Shown here: positions 46,085 through 58,399 of the stretch, in pieces
Layout of the letters: each line of letters opens with the position of its first letter
Numbering within the stretch: position 1 is the first letter of the stretch
NCBI GenBank assembly: GCA_031841125.1
Contig: CM063108.1
Location: 27,455,399 to 27,519,398, forward strand
Source of the DNA: Acanthococcus lagerstroemiae
Taxonomy: Eukaryota; Arthropoda; Insecta; Hemiptera; Eriococcidae
Reading direction: 5' to 3'
Length of the DNA stretch: 64,000 nt
Notes under the pieces: model-generated
Told to the model about the DNA's origin: nothing
Database searches by the model: none
The model's input: only the letters and a program-made list of their open reading frames with translations
Position numbers and translations under genes: made by a program

Positions 46085-46646
46085 CATTTTGCCAAATCTT
46101 GCTGAATGATACGCGCCGTCTTCTTACGGTCGAAAAATATCGCTAATGATCGATTCTCGACTGAGAAACAGTGTTGCACTACAGAGAACATGAAATATAG
46201 AAAAGGTATATTGAGCGGCTCAACTAAGTTGCCCGAATCATAGGCTCAATTAATTTGCCCAGTACTGCATACTCAAAATCTCCTCCATTCCATTTAAAAT
46301 GTTTCCCAAATCAATACACGCCTTTCAGTTATTAAGACAATATCATCTGCAAATCCGAGCATCTTTACTCGCTCTCCATGTATAGTGACACCTCTGTTTC
46401 AAATTTTTCTTTTATTTCTTTTATGGCCCACTCTATGTACAGATTAAATAATACTGGCGATAAGGAGCACCCCTGCCTTACACGTTTTTCTATACTGGCC
46501 TCCCCTTTCTCTCCTACTGTTCTTAATGTGGCTTTCTGTCCTTTATATAAGTTTAAAATAAGTTATCGTTCTTTAAATTTTATTCCTAGGTTTTTCGGAA
46601 TATCAAACATTCTATCCCATTTAACATTATCAAAACTTTTTCAATA

Positions 46647-47809
46647 AGGTAAAGTGCCAATACTTGGTCGGGGTATTTTGAGGTCCCCTGGGGGGGGGGT
46701 CTATATTGGTCAGAGGGTAAATTTGAAACGGGCATACTAAAATTTCATCCTTTAACTACCTTTTAAGGGGGTTGAGACTTAAAAAAATCCCCTCCCCTCC
46801 CCAACTACGTTTGAAAAAACGTCCAAATACCAAGATTTGGCACCATATGCCAAATCTTGGTCACCCCTTCGGATAAAACTTTTCCAAAACGTATAAAAAC
46901 TAGAAGGCAAATAAGACATAAAAGTGCGAGGCGGAATGTGAAAACTGAAAAACTCAAAGAGATATGGGGGTTTGAATTTTCAAAAAAAAAAAAAGCCAAA
47001 TCTTGATCGACCAACATTTGGCACACCCAAAAATTGAACAACATTTGGCACCCTGTGAATTTTCGCATTTTTGGACAAAATTTACTTACAGACACTATAC
47101 TTATAAAGTATGAAAAATCATACATGCACAAAAATTATGTATTAAGTATGTTGTATAATCAGAACAGTCCTAGAATCAGAATTCAAAATGAAAAAATTTT
47201 GGTGCCAAATGTTGGTCAAAAAAGTGGAGTGCCAAATGTTGGTCACTCAAAAAATGGAAAAGTGTATTTGTTAAAAATTTTCATCGAAATCATTTCTATT
47301 TCATTACAAAGAGTGTTTCCACTCATCAGAATCGATTTATGCACCATAACATTGCAATAATTCAAGTTCTATGTACAGAATTTTGCTTACTTTCAAAACT
47401 AGTTTGTACTACCAAAAAAAATCCAAATTTATCAAAACATGAAGAAAATCATCACTGTACTATGTTATGGTCATGTAAAAGCAAAAATGTATGCAAAATG
47501 ATCATAAAATTACTTACCATCTTGATATTTCAACAACTTTTCTTATAGGCCAAGTCTGGTTTGTCCTTTACATAAACTCTCCTTTCCACAATGTAAAATT
47601 TTCGCACTTTTAGATCAACAATCTTCAATCACTGATTAAAAGCACTCAAGACACTTATTTCTGTCAGCCAAGCGTTTAAATCGAAGAGGAAGGTCTGCTC
47701 TACAAGTTAGGATAGGTGGTAGCACCAACAGACTTTTATCTGTGACGCTAGAGCGCACGGAAAAAATGACCAAGATTTGGTACCCCGACCAAGTATTGGC
47801 ACTTTACCT
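46647..47809. mobile_element. TA-target TIR element, 1163 bp, with reiterated internal motif
   Basis: 29-bp perfect inverted ends starting AGGTAAAGTGCCAATACTTG. It is flanked by TA (46645-46646 and 47810-47811). Removing the element and one TA restores the RTE polymerase codons (AFVD then IEK), which fixes the duplication as TA and suggests the Tc1/mariner or a related superfamily. The motif TGCCAAATSTTGGTC, a variant of the TIR core, recurs in both orientations at about 46829-46861 (a palindromic pair), 46995-47022, 47036-47053, 47203-47218, 47230-47246 and 47762-47776. No transposase frame was found. Confidence 0.88.
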
Positions 47810-48613
47810 TATCAACGAATGCCATATATGTATCCTGCCCCTTTTTGAGTCTCCCATCTACAGTTAATGATCTCAAAGCTAACACTGCTTCCCTAGTATC
47901 TCTACTTTTTCTAAATCCAAACTGACCATCTCCTAACTCTGATTTTATTCTATCCTCAATTCTCCTGTAAATTATCCCAGTTAATATTTTTGACGCATAC
48001 GAAAGAAGACTAATTGTTCGTTAATTCTCACGCCTATCTGCTCCTGCTTCTTTTGGTATCTAGTTACAATACTCTTTTTAAAGTCCTCAAGCATTTCCCC
48101 TTTATCATAAATGTAACATCCTAATTTGTACAATCTATCAAGTAGCCTACATATTCTCCTAAGTTCTGTAATAATTCCGCTGGAATCTCATCCACTCCTG
48201 GAGCTTTCCCTTTTTTAAATCTCTCAATGCTTTGTCAAATTCACCTCTGAAAATTGAGTCTCCCTTCTCATCTTCTTCCACTCTTCCTGCCTCTCCATTC
48301 TTATCTCTTCATCCCCCTTATTATTATATAGTCCTTCTACATACTCTACCCACCTTTTCACTTTTCGTTAAGCTATGTAAATAGGCCCTCCCTCCTTGTT
48401 TGTGATATTACTTGCTTTCTTCCTTCTTTCTCCAAACTCCATTTTTACTTTTCTTATAGGCCAAGTCTGTTTGTCCTTTATTCATAAACTCTTCACTTTT
48501 TTCTTTCATCCATTCCTCCTTTGCCTTTTACACTCTCTCTCTCTCTCTATTTCATTCCTTAACCTTTGATAAGCTAATCGATCTTCCCTGTCGTTTGCAT
48601 TCTTATATTCTGA

Positions 48614-48858
48614 ACGCTGTTCAACAAAAGGGAACCAACCCACATTAGTAAACAAAATGAGTTATTACTATCGTTAGAAAGAGCGTAAAACGTAAAATTT
48701 TTCAAAATTGGGCCCCCGATTCAAAAATGTGTACTCACGTTGAAAAAAGCTTATCAGTAAACGCAATGCCATATAGTTTCTACATGGCTCTTAAATTTCG
48801 AATCACGTGTTCTCAAAAAGCGGATTTTGTGGATTGGTTCCCTTTTGTTGAACAGCGT
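48614..48858. mobile_element. TIR MITE inserted in the RTE element, 245 bp
   Basis: The inverted ends start ACGCTGTTCAACAAAAGGGA and continue ACCAACCCAC on the left and ACCAATCCAC on the right, 28 of 29 matching. It separates the RTE reading DERRKYG from SEYKNANDRED. No target duplication is obvious. Superfamily unknown. Confidence 0.75.
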
Positions 48859-49702
48859 CCATATTTTCTTCGTTCATCCATCTTTCTGAGGATTTCCTCC
48901 TTCATCCATGGTTTCTTTTCTTCTCTCTCAGTTTTACCTAGATTTTCTTCTGCTGACTTCAGTATTCCTTCCTTTATTTTACCGCATTTTTCCTCCACAC
49001 CTTTCATTTCCTGTGTTTTTTCAGCCTCTAATTATAATACAATTGATATTTCTCTCTACTATTAATATTTTCCAACTTTATCATATTCCATCTTTTTTAC
49101 CCTTTCTTTTCTACCAAATTTATTCAATTTAAACCAGCATTTCATTACCACCAAGTTATGATCACTGTCTATATCGGCTCCCGGATAAGTTTTACAGCCC
49201 AATATTTGATTCCTAACAGTTGTTTTGTAATAATATAATCAATTTGATATCTACCTTTGTTACCTGGACTCTTCCATGTATACCTTCTTCTATAATGATT
49301 TTTAAATAGTGTATTTCCTATAACTAACTTATACTTGTCATAAAACTGTATCAAACACTTTCCTCTTTCATTTCTCATTCCAAGTCCAAAATCCTCAACT
49401 ATATTACCTTCTCTTCCTTCACCAACTCTAGCATTCCAATCACCCATGATAATAAGATTCTCTTCGCCTCCAACGTGCTTCATAAGTCCTTCTAATTCTT
49501 CATATATAATAGACCTTCAAATAAATTGATAAATTGATAAATGGAGCAATATGGTGCAAACTTTAACTTAAAAGGAAACAAACTAGGTTAGGAGACTTGA
49601 CATTTCCCAGAAATATTGCACGGATGTCGATATTTCACGTAGGCTGTTATGGTACGTAAACAACCACAAGACTCTGGTATGATAGTATATGATGACCAGC
49701 AC

Positions 49703-49876
49703 TAGGGCTGTATAGTTTCACCCGAGTATACCGACTGCCATATTGTTGCAATTTTGGTCCGTGAAACGAAAACTGGTCACACGGTGTGACACCGTTTAGC
49801 CGATTTTCTTTTGACGGACCGAAGTTGCAACAATATGGTGGTCCAGTATACCCGGGTGAAACTGTATACTGCCCTA
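49703..49876. mobile_element. near-perfect palindromic MITE, 174 bp
   Basis: TAGGGCTGTATAGTTTCACC (left) matches the inverted right end TAGGGCAGTATACAGTTTCA. The arms pair over about 85 bp through CCATATTGTTGCAA and GGTCCGT, with a small central hairpin GTCACACGGTGTGAC. The flanks CCAGCAC (49696-49702 and 49877-49883) give a 7-bp duplication, or 8 bp (ACCAGCAC) if the end is placed one base earlier. Possible hAT, P or Galileo type. Confidence 0.8.
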
Positions 49877-49883
49877 CCAGCAC

Positions 49884-52329
49884 ATGAACAGTATTGGCAT
49901 ATTTTAAAACAATAAATGTTCTTCATTTGTTAAGATGAACCTCCAATTCTTTACTTATGGCTTATTTTTGAAATATCAGTCGATTTCTAGAAGATTATTT
50001 GCGGACCAAAAAGACCCAAAAAAGGACAAACATTTTTAAAAAGGACCAAATCTGGCAACCCTGTAAATGACATTTTGACGCCTCGTTCTCGTGAATACTG
50101 ATGCAGCGCTGTAAAGACGCTGTGATTGGCTAGCGATAACAACATTACCGTTCTAGAGGTGTAAGCGAGCTGGTAGAGGTGGAAAGTCAGCTGTAGTTCG
50201 AGATTACCGGACCTGTATGCAGTTAAATAGCGTACTGCACAGAGTTGGTAGGTAGGTGATCATTGCCTCGCGCGTTAGCTCCAGTCGCTGCGGTGCAGTA
50301 ATCTACTATTACTCTACATACAAGCTATGAGTAACAGGGAGGCAATAAAGAACTTCTTACCCAAGCGTAGAGCAAAATACGTTCACATGTCTGATGTATT
50401 GCCTCTTCGTTAATTTTCTTTGACAGCTGCAGCACGTAAGCTAGATAGTTTCAAACTTTTTCATTTTTTCTGTCAGCAGAAAGTTGTGCGGTTCTCGTCG
50501 CCGAGTACGCAGCTCTTACAACAGAACAGTACGCGAGCGCGGGAGTGCGAATTTACTTCTTTAATTCATATATATTCGTTTTAATAAATACTTTCAGCAG
50601 ACAATTATAATTTCTAAAACTGTCGGTGAAGTTAGGAAGCTTCGCAGCTGTTTCTCATTCGTCGCCTCGCTTTTGGGTCTCTCGTGCAATAAGTTGCAAA
50701 CGCTGAAACTTGCATAGCGTAATAGCAATAACCAAAATGACGATAATTTATTCGTCCTTCGACATGGATTACTTTTCATGAATAGTATTCGCCATTCCGC
50801 ATTCATATCCAGGACTTGGCGTTCTTTCGAGTGTTGAGAAAATTCTGGTATTTTCCTTAAGGGGAGGGAGGTGTACAACCGTCCAACCAGGTCATTTTTG
50901 TTAACGTCGTGCCGATACTTTTTAATTTCGTCCCGCCAAATTAACGTGTTCGCGATCGCAGCAGATTTTGGAGTGACTGTAAATTTCAGCAGCGCCATAT
51001 GGTTAGTGTGATAGCTGCCGCTGCTTAATTAATAAAATTTAACTCTGGTACGTGGCTTCTTTAATGCTTATTGTTATCGTTTATTAACAATAAGTTTCTT
51101 CGAGTTCTCGTATAACTAAATCTAGCTGGAGCGCAGACTGTACCTTGTTTTTAGTTCTGCACTCGACTATTATGTGTATACTCTACCTTCTTGCGCGAAA
51201 GTTCTGTGCGACCGTTCAGAACAGAGCGCGACTTTACCGTCAGAAGAAAACTGGCGGTGTTCGATTTCATTTGCAAGCTGTCTGATAATTAATTGAAACT
51301 TTCTGGAGGTTGTAACCCGGCGACATGAAGGGCGGCGGGTTGCAAGTTTTGCTTCGAATCTCTGTCGTCGCTGTCGTCGAACGCTCGTTATCTTTCGAAC
51401 AGCTCCTTTAACGGCGACGAGAGGACGAAATCTTCGTCGTCGAAATTCTAAGCCCAGAATTCTTGATTGATGGTGAGGAGGAAAAAAAGTGAAAACGCGA
51501 AACGCTTTCGAGCTTTCGACCACTTGTAGATTTTTTGCTATTTCTAGCCGGATAATATCGTTAAACGTTAACTCGCTTCGCCGTCTTTTTTTCACATCGC
51601 TTTTTCTGGTTCTCTGATACGGCCTGCACGTCATTCAGTTTCGAGAAGATTTATTCGCGAAGTTGCATATAATTTCGATCGAACTAATAAAACGCGAATA
51701 AATTGATTTATACGAATTTAACGGCGAAAAGTTTTTCCATCACGATGCGAGGATAGTGAAATGACTTTTAAGCTCGATGCGAAATTATTCAAGAAATTCC
51801 GAAACTTTTTTTTTTTCCTTCATGTCACTCACACGAGTTGGAAATTATAGTATCGTCGAGCGGAATACAGCTTCTTCGAAATCTCGTTAGCTTTTATTTG
51901 TTGTTGTCGATATTGATCGAAATGAGCGGAAAAAGTGAAGCTTGGTTTGCTGGTTTCACAAAATAGCTTGTTATGAAAAGTTTTACGAATGTGCCAAATT
52001 TTTGGAGTACTTAATGTGTCGCACTGCTTTTGACGTTTTCAGCCACGGAAGAGCAAATGGTGAGAGGAAGACAGTTTGTAAATCGATGATGGAATATAAA
52101 TAAGATGATTCCGTAAATCATGCCGTCCTCATAAAAAAAAAAAAATTAAAACGGGTCGGCTTCTCTGATGGTTTGTGCATGTTGTTTAGTTCTCACTTAT
52201 TAGGTGGAGTACAGTATGTTTGTTCATGGGCGTTCGCAGATTTTTTGATGAGGTAGCAAAAGAAAATGCTGACGACCATAATTTAACCCTGATTTTTATA
52301 TTTGAGTTGAGATTAGTGAATAATAGTTA
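49884..52329. other. no identified gene
   Basis: CCAAATCTGGCAACCCTG at 50045-50062 resembles a lone right end of a hAT element, with no left partner in the window. The minus-strand frames 50594-50998 and 51170-51634 (134 and 154 codons) have no domains I recognise; the second is very arginine-rich. The part 50200-51660 is less AT-rich than most of the window. A short ATG frame on the plus strand near 50327 (MSNREAIKNFLPKRRAKYVH) is also unassigned. Confidence 0.35.
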
Positions 52330-53385
52330 GTGCCAATTACTCAATCTTTCGAGACGAATTCGAATCTATTGTCAAATTTGAGCTAAAATCATTTTTTGAC
52401 CACATTATCGAATTTATCTTGGAAACGGAGCGTCACCGACAAATTTGAATACTTCATTCGAACTCAGCGTAAAAAATTGAGTAGAAAACAGTCTTTAATT
52501 CAAAATTTTTGATTTTTCAAATGTTGAAAAATTTTCTCCGTACTGCAGATCGTCTTTTTTGGGGCGAAAAACTTTTCGAAGAGCTTCGGCGTCGGTGCTG
52601 GTGCTAAGTACTCAATTTTTCGGGATGAATTCGAATCCGTTGTCAACTTTGAGCTAGACTCATTTTTTGACCCATTTCGACCACATTTTCGAGCCTATCT
52701 CGGGAACATAGCGTCACCGCCAAATTTGCGCACTGAATACGAACTTCGTGAGTCCGGTACACGAGATCACGAGGGTCGTGACTTTGTGGGTCCGGTACAT
52801 GAGATCACGAGGGTCGTGACATCGTGGGTCCGGCACACGAGATCACGAGGATCGTGACTTCTTGGGTCCGGTACATAATACCACGTGAGTTGTGACGTTG
52901 TGGGTCCTGTACACGAGATCATGAGAGTCGTGACTTCATGGGTCCGGTACACGAGATCACGACCCGAATCTGGCGTGACTTCATCATGTACTATCGATGG
53001 TACTGCGCTGAGACCACGGGGGTGGTGACTTCATGGGTCTGGGACACGAGATCACGAGCGTCGTGATATCGCGGGTCCGGTACACGAGATATGAGGGTTG
53101 TGACTTCGTGGGTCTGAGTACGAATTACTCAATTTTTCGAGACGAATTCGAATCCGATGTCAAATTTGAGCTAAACCCACTTTTTGACTCATTTCGACCA
53201 CGTTTTCGAGCCTATCTCGGGAACATAAGCGTCACCGCCAAATTTTCACACTGAATATGAACTTCGTGGGTCCGGAACACGAGACCACGGAAGTCCTGAC
53301 TTTGTGGGTCCAGTACATGAGATCACGAGGGTCGTGACTTTGTGGGTTCGGTACACGAGACCAAGGGGGTCGTGACTTCGGGATT
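52330..53385. repeat. satellite: ~38-bp units alternating with a ~140-bp block
   Basis: About nine units close to GTGGGTCCGGTACACGAGAT followed by CACGAGGGTCGTGACTTC lie at 52750-53115, and three more at 53266-53385. The longer block (ACTCAATTTTTCGRGACGAA ... ATCTCGGGAACATAGCGTCA) occurs near 52330-52460, 52610-52750 and 53120-53265. The two unit types form a mixed higher-order pattern. Open frames here (52767-52952, 53033-53254) are repeat-derived. Confidence 0.85.
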
Positions 53386-54261
53386 TTTTTTGTTGAGATA
53401 TTTATTTAAAATTACACAGTTTTGCACGGACAATGCTCACATATGAAAATATCATTTCTATATGTATTTTGATGTTCTGAATACGAATCCGTCCTTGAAA
53501 AATCTCCTATATACACATATCGAGAAACTTCCCATAAGTGAAGGAAAGTGTCGAAAACAGCAGAATTCTTCATATTTTTAGCTTATCTTACTTTGTGTTT
53601 ACGACTTTTAAATGAGTTTGATAATTATGACATTATGAGGAATTTTTCAAAATGCAGGAATTTGGAAGGAAAAATAAATGTTCAAGGTTTTTGTCGTTTT
53701 CAGCTCGATCTCTCATTTTAAAATGCGGTCAACTGCATGGAGTAACTTTACACACTTTTTCATGTTTTTGAAGCTTTAACGCGCTCGCTTTTTTAATGTT
53801 TTTCAAAATTTCAATGGAAAATGCAGAAAAATTCCGAAGTGGTATCCAAAAATGGTTTTTACGATATTGAATTCAGCATAAAAACAATTTAAGAATCGGG
53901 TGTTTAACGTGGGGTAATGTTGATTGGCTACCAAAAACGAGCATTTGTTAAATACTTTTAGATACGGATTATTGTGTTACAGCGATTGCTTACAGCTGAG
54001 TTTCTTAAATCTTCTGGGAATCATTGGTTTCTGAACAGTTGGACAGGAAAATTGTTTGTGTGAGTATCAGAGAGTACGACAACATTAAAAAAAAAATTTT
54101 TTGATGAGGTTTTAGGTACTTTTCAGTAGATTAAAAAGTATGCAATTTCGGTATTTTTTAATGTTTTTCGAAACTTTGAGATAAAATTGGGAAAAGTCCT
54201 GATGTGTTAGGAAAAAACGGCTCGCGGCATTGAATTCAGCGTTAAAAATACTTCCAGATTC
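53386..54261. other. AT-rich stretch without a gene
   Basis: T-rich runs near 53380-53400 and 54088-54105. No supported frames or repeats. Confidence 0.45.
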
Positions 54262-56716
54262 GAGGTCCATATCATCAGCCCCCCAAGGTGGATTTTGAAA
54301 AAGGAAATAGGGGCAAAAATTTGTGTATAATCTGTGTAATTTGTGTACGTTGGTCTTAGAACTTGTGTACGCTCCCTTTCCCCACTATATACAATCAAAG
54401 TGGGGGATTCTAGCCCCCCCCCCTCAAGTCGAGTTGGAGGTCTGTAAATGGGGGCAAAAATTTGTGTATCCACCTCCGGCAACGTGTATTTCCTTCCTTT
54501 CACCACTAGCGACCATATACATATACTGGGAGGCAGGACATAACACATATGTAGAAAGTGCAATATTAACACCGCCCTTCAAAGTGGAGCTTGAGCGCCG
54601 AGAAGAGGGGTAAAAATTTGTGTACAATTTGTGTAATTTGTGTATCCACCTCCGGGAATTTGTGTATTCACTGTTGAACCCCTAGCGACCATATACTGGA
54701 GTATATAAGGTCGCTAGAGGTGGAAGGGAGGGTAGACAAATTGCCGGAGCTGGATACAACAAGTCACCTAAATTGTACACAAATTCTTGCCCCCATTCCC
54801 GGACCTCCAACTCAACTTGGGGGGGGGGGCTAGAATTTTCCCGGACCCCAAAACTTCGATCGTTTATAGTGGGGGAAGGGAGCGTACACAAATTCTGAGA
54901 CCAACGTACACGAATTACACAAATTATAACAACTTCTGTCCCCATTTCCAGACCACCAACTCAACTTGGAGGGCTAGTATTTCCCCAGATCCCCGAACAT
55001 TCAATGTACAAATTTTTTGCCCCATTTTCGAACCTCGAATTTATCTGGAGGGCTAGTCTTTTTCTCACCCCTTACGTTATGTGGTCGTTAGGGGTAGATG
55101 AAAGGTACACAAATTGCCAGAGGTTGATAAGCAAATTACACAAAATATACACAAGTTATTACCCCTCTTCTCGACGCTCAAGCTCCACGTTAATGGGCGG
55201 TGATAATATACTGCAATTTCTACATATATGTGTTATGCCCTGTCTCCCAGTATATGTATATGGTCGCTAAGGGCGGAAGGGAGGGTACAAAAATTGCAGA
55301 GGGTGGATACACAAGTTACACAAAATGTACACAAATTTTAATCCCCATTCTCTGACCTCCAACTCAACTTGGGGGCTAGCATTTTCCCAGACCCCCAAAC
55401 TTTGATCGCTTATAGTGAGGGAAGGGAGCGTACACAAATTCTGGGACCAACGTATACAAATTACACAAATTATAACAAATTTCTGCCCCCATTTCCAGAC
55501 CACCAACTCAACTTGGGGGGCTAGTATATCCCCAGATGCCCGAACATTCTGTGTACAAATTTTTGCCCCATTTTCGGACCTCGAATTTATCTGGAGGGCT
55601 GGTCTTTTTCTCACCCCTTACGTTATATGGTCGCTAGGGTAGAGGGTACACAAATTCCCAGAGGTGGATACATAAATTACACAAATTGTACACAAATGTT
55701 TGCCCCGTTCTCGGACCTCGAATTCATTTTGGGGGGCCGGTCTTTTTCTCACCTCTTACGGTATGTGGTTGCTAGGGGTGGATGGAAGGTAAACAAACTG
55801 CTGGAGGTGGATAAGCAAATTACACAAAATGTGCACAAGTTATTACCCCTCTTCCCGACGCTCAAGCTTCACGTTAAAGGGCGGTGATAATATTGCAATT
55901 TCCACATATGTGTTATGTTCTGCCTCCCAGTTTGTGTGTATGGTCGCTAGGGGTGGAAGGGAGGGTGCACAAGTTGCAGGAGGTGGATACATAAGTTACA
56001 CAAATTATACACAAATTTTTACCCCATTCCCGGACCTCCAACTCAACTTGGAGGCTAGCATGTCCCCAACTCCCCGACTTTGATGGCTTATAGCAGTGGG
56101 GAAATCAGCGTACACAAATTCTGGGACTAACCTTACACAAATTGCACACAAATTTTTGCCCCACTGTTCAGATTTCCAGCTCAATTGGGGGGGGGCGCTA
56201 GCATTTTCCCATCCCCACACTTTGATCGTTTATAGTGGGGGAAGAGAGTGTACGCAAATTCTGGGACCACCTTGCACAAATTTCACAAATTATACACAAA
56301 TTTTTGCGCCCGTTTCCAGACCTTCAACTCAACCAGGGGGGGGGGGGTAGCGTTTCTCTAAACTTTGATAGTTTATAGTGGAAGAAGGGAGCTTACACAC
56401 ATTCTGGGCCCAACGTACACAATTTACACAAATTGTACACAAATGTTTGCCCCATTTCCAAACCTCCAACTCAACTTGGGGGCTAGCATTTCCCCAGCTC
56501 CCAAACTTGGATTTTTATAGTGGGGGAAGGGAGGGTATATTTCCAGACCTCCAATTCAACTTGGGGGGAGGCTAGTATTTACCCAGCCCACCAAACTTTG
56601 AGCGTTTATAGTGGGGGACGGAAGCGTACATAAATTACATAAATTATACACAAATTTTTGCCCCATTTCTTTCTTCAAAATCCACCTTGGGGGAGGGGCT
56701 GGTGAAATGGACCTCC
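54262..56716. mobile_element. foldback element with satellite-like arms
   Basis: The ends are inverted: GAGGTCCATATCATCAGCCC on the left and, read from the right, GAGGTCCATTTCACCAGCCC. The left arm is about 430 bp (to a palindromic centre at 54687-54717, GCGACCATATAC / GTATATAAGGTCGC). The right side (54718-56716) repeats the same blocks in inverted orientation several times. Its blocks carry ACACAAATTATACACAAATT, CCTCCAACTCAACTTGGGGG and GATCGTTTATAGTGGGGGAA (markers near 54855, 55399, 56082, 56219, 56363 and 56598). The flanks CAGATTC (54255-54261) and CATATTC (56716-56722) match at 6 of 7, a possible target duplication. No coding sequence is supported; all local frames are repeat-derived. 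Confidence 0.78.
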
Positions 56717-56722
56717 ATATTC

Positions 56723-58399
56723 GTATATTTTTATTTAGAAGAACAGTGTTATCAAAATTTTTGATAAATAACCTTGAAGTTAAGAGTTTTATTTCTCCTC
56801 TGAGACGTCTAAAAAAAGCGACTTTTTCCAGCTGGCAAAGAGCGCAGCCGGGGAGGGGTTGCCCCCTGCCCTGTCCCTGGTTGCGGGCCTGTCCCAACGT
56901 AAATGGTTGTTCTTTTCGGGCACTTTTTTGAGGTATTAGAAAGGAATCTCACTGAAATTTGAGTACTTTAAAATGATTCGATTGCGAAAAATAAAAAACA
57001 ATTTTGTAGCTCAAAGTTCACTCTATCGAACGGTATATTTAGATCTTGAGTTCAAAATTATCTGAACATTTTTTACCTACAGCCGTTCTAGTTTAAGTGG
57101 TTCCTTTCACTCGAGTCTCCCTTACATGTAGACGTATATTGTGGACTTGCAGACAGCTGTGTAACTTCTTATACACGTGTGCAGGCTATGCATGGTTAAT
57201 TAGAAAGCGTTTGATCAGCTTGATACGTTTTCCTAGCCCGATTAAACTTTGATATCTGAGTACACAACAACGTACACGAGCAGCTTACAATCTTTAACAA
57301 ATTTCTGCTTTAATTTCACGCAAGTTTTTCTTAATCGACGATACCGTGGAGAAGTTCACTTGGTATTTCGTAGAAACGATCACTTTTCGTTGGGATATAC
57401 ACTCCCAAGAAAAAGTTGGAAACTTCTGTACATAGTCGTTTCTTTTCAACTTCTTCGAAGACTTTTGTTGTTTAATCTCCACTTAATTTAGCTCAGACTG
57501 AAGGCAGTTTGCGATTCTACACGTTACACCAGCGCGAGAAATAACGCAATTGTGGTAGGCATTGAAAAGAAAAGTGGAGTAAAATTGTAGTTTCCGTTCC
57601 CAAAGTCCAGCTGTGGAGAATGACGGTACTCGAAGTAAAAATGATCCTGGAACTTAGATTGTTCTATTTTCATGTCACCGGTCACCTTTTGAATTCGTGA
57701 AGTCGACTCATCTTTCACGTTAATCATATTTTCCCGCTTTTATTCACCAAATAAAACCGAGTATATAGATGAATTCGATATACCCCGAGAATTTGCACGA
57801 TCGTAATTTTTTTTCAGAAGGTTGTTGTTTTATTCTTTATGACTGCGAATGACGACTGGATTCAACATCATCTGTAGCTGCCGAGATATCTTACTATAAA
57901 TGTTAACGCGCCGGGGCTATAAAGCGTTATACATTTATCATAATTTTGTCTGCGTAGTTTTGCGCTTAACGAGCTGTAATAAGAAGAAACATATCCGAGC
58001 TTAAATATGTGTTTTATTAATACATAAATACACGCGAGATTCTCTTTACCATCTGTACAGATTTTATGGGTTCTGAAAATGGTGTACCTATTACCGATGT
58101 ACAATCCGGCTCATTAAAAGCAAAATATGTTCCGAACAAGGAAAAAGTTTTGAGTAAGTACCCGCGAAAAATGTAGCTGGCTAATAAAAGTGCGTCCGTG
58201 TTTCTCGGATGCTGTAGAGTTCTGGGTTTAGAGTTCTCGGTTTGAGTTTAATTTTTAGCCTTTTGGGAGAGGATCGCGTCCAAGGTTCAAGCTTTTCTTT
58301 TCAGTTTTCGGCTTAAATTCACACACGTGTTAGCGAAAATGATCGAAAATCGTGGTCAACTTTTACACTGTAGCATGATAATTTGTTGGGTTAATTTTT
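56723..58399. other. no recognisable gene
   Basis: AT-rich, with short frames only (57249-57491, 57524-57727, 57868-58104), none with a motif I know. Confidence 0.45.

Larger units (their letters stand above)
46262..49520 (-). mobile_element. RTE-type LINE, decayed and twice interrupted
   Basis: Read from 49520 downward. The endonuclease shows NLIIMGDWNARVGEGREGN and NERGKCLIQFYDKYKLVIGN (49483-49169), followed in another frame by DIDSDHNLVV near 49180-49150. The linker shows KKPWMKEEILRKMDERRKY (near 48900) and NDREDRLAYQRLRNEIERE (near 48595-48540). Polymerase remnants are KKGQDTYMAFVD (near 47830), FDNVKWDRMFDI (near 46625), RVRQGCSLSPVLFNLYIEWA (near 46460) and MLGFADDIVLI (near 46350). 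Many frameshifts and stops are present. Two DNA transposons (46647-47809 and 48614-48858) sit inside it, so it predates both. Confidence 0.82.

Noticed and set aside
46805..47131. 108-codon minus-strand frame inside the TA-target element
   Set aside because: No transposase motifs. Composition is typical of AT-rich non-coding DNA.
50045..50062. right terminus of a hAT element (TGGCAACCCTG)
   Set aside because: No matching left terminus or duplication in the window, so the boundaries cannot be supported.
50594..51634. two minus-strand frames of 134 and 154 codons
   Set aside because: No recognisable domain, skewed composition (the second is arginine-rich) and no supporting splice or start context. 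Left as unassigned sequence.
52745..53385. CRISPR-like array
   Set aside because: The ~38-bp units are contiguous and diverged with no unique spacers, no cas genes are present, and the DNA is eukaryotic in character. It is a tandem satellite.
54323..56575. many 60-115-codon frames
   Set aside because: All fall in the satellite-like arms of the foldback element and repeat one another.
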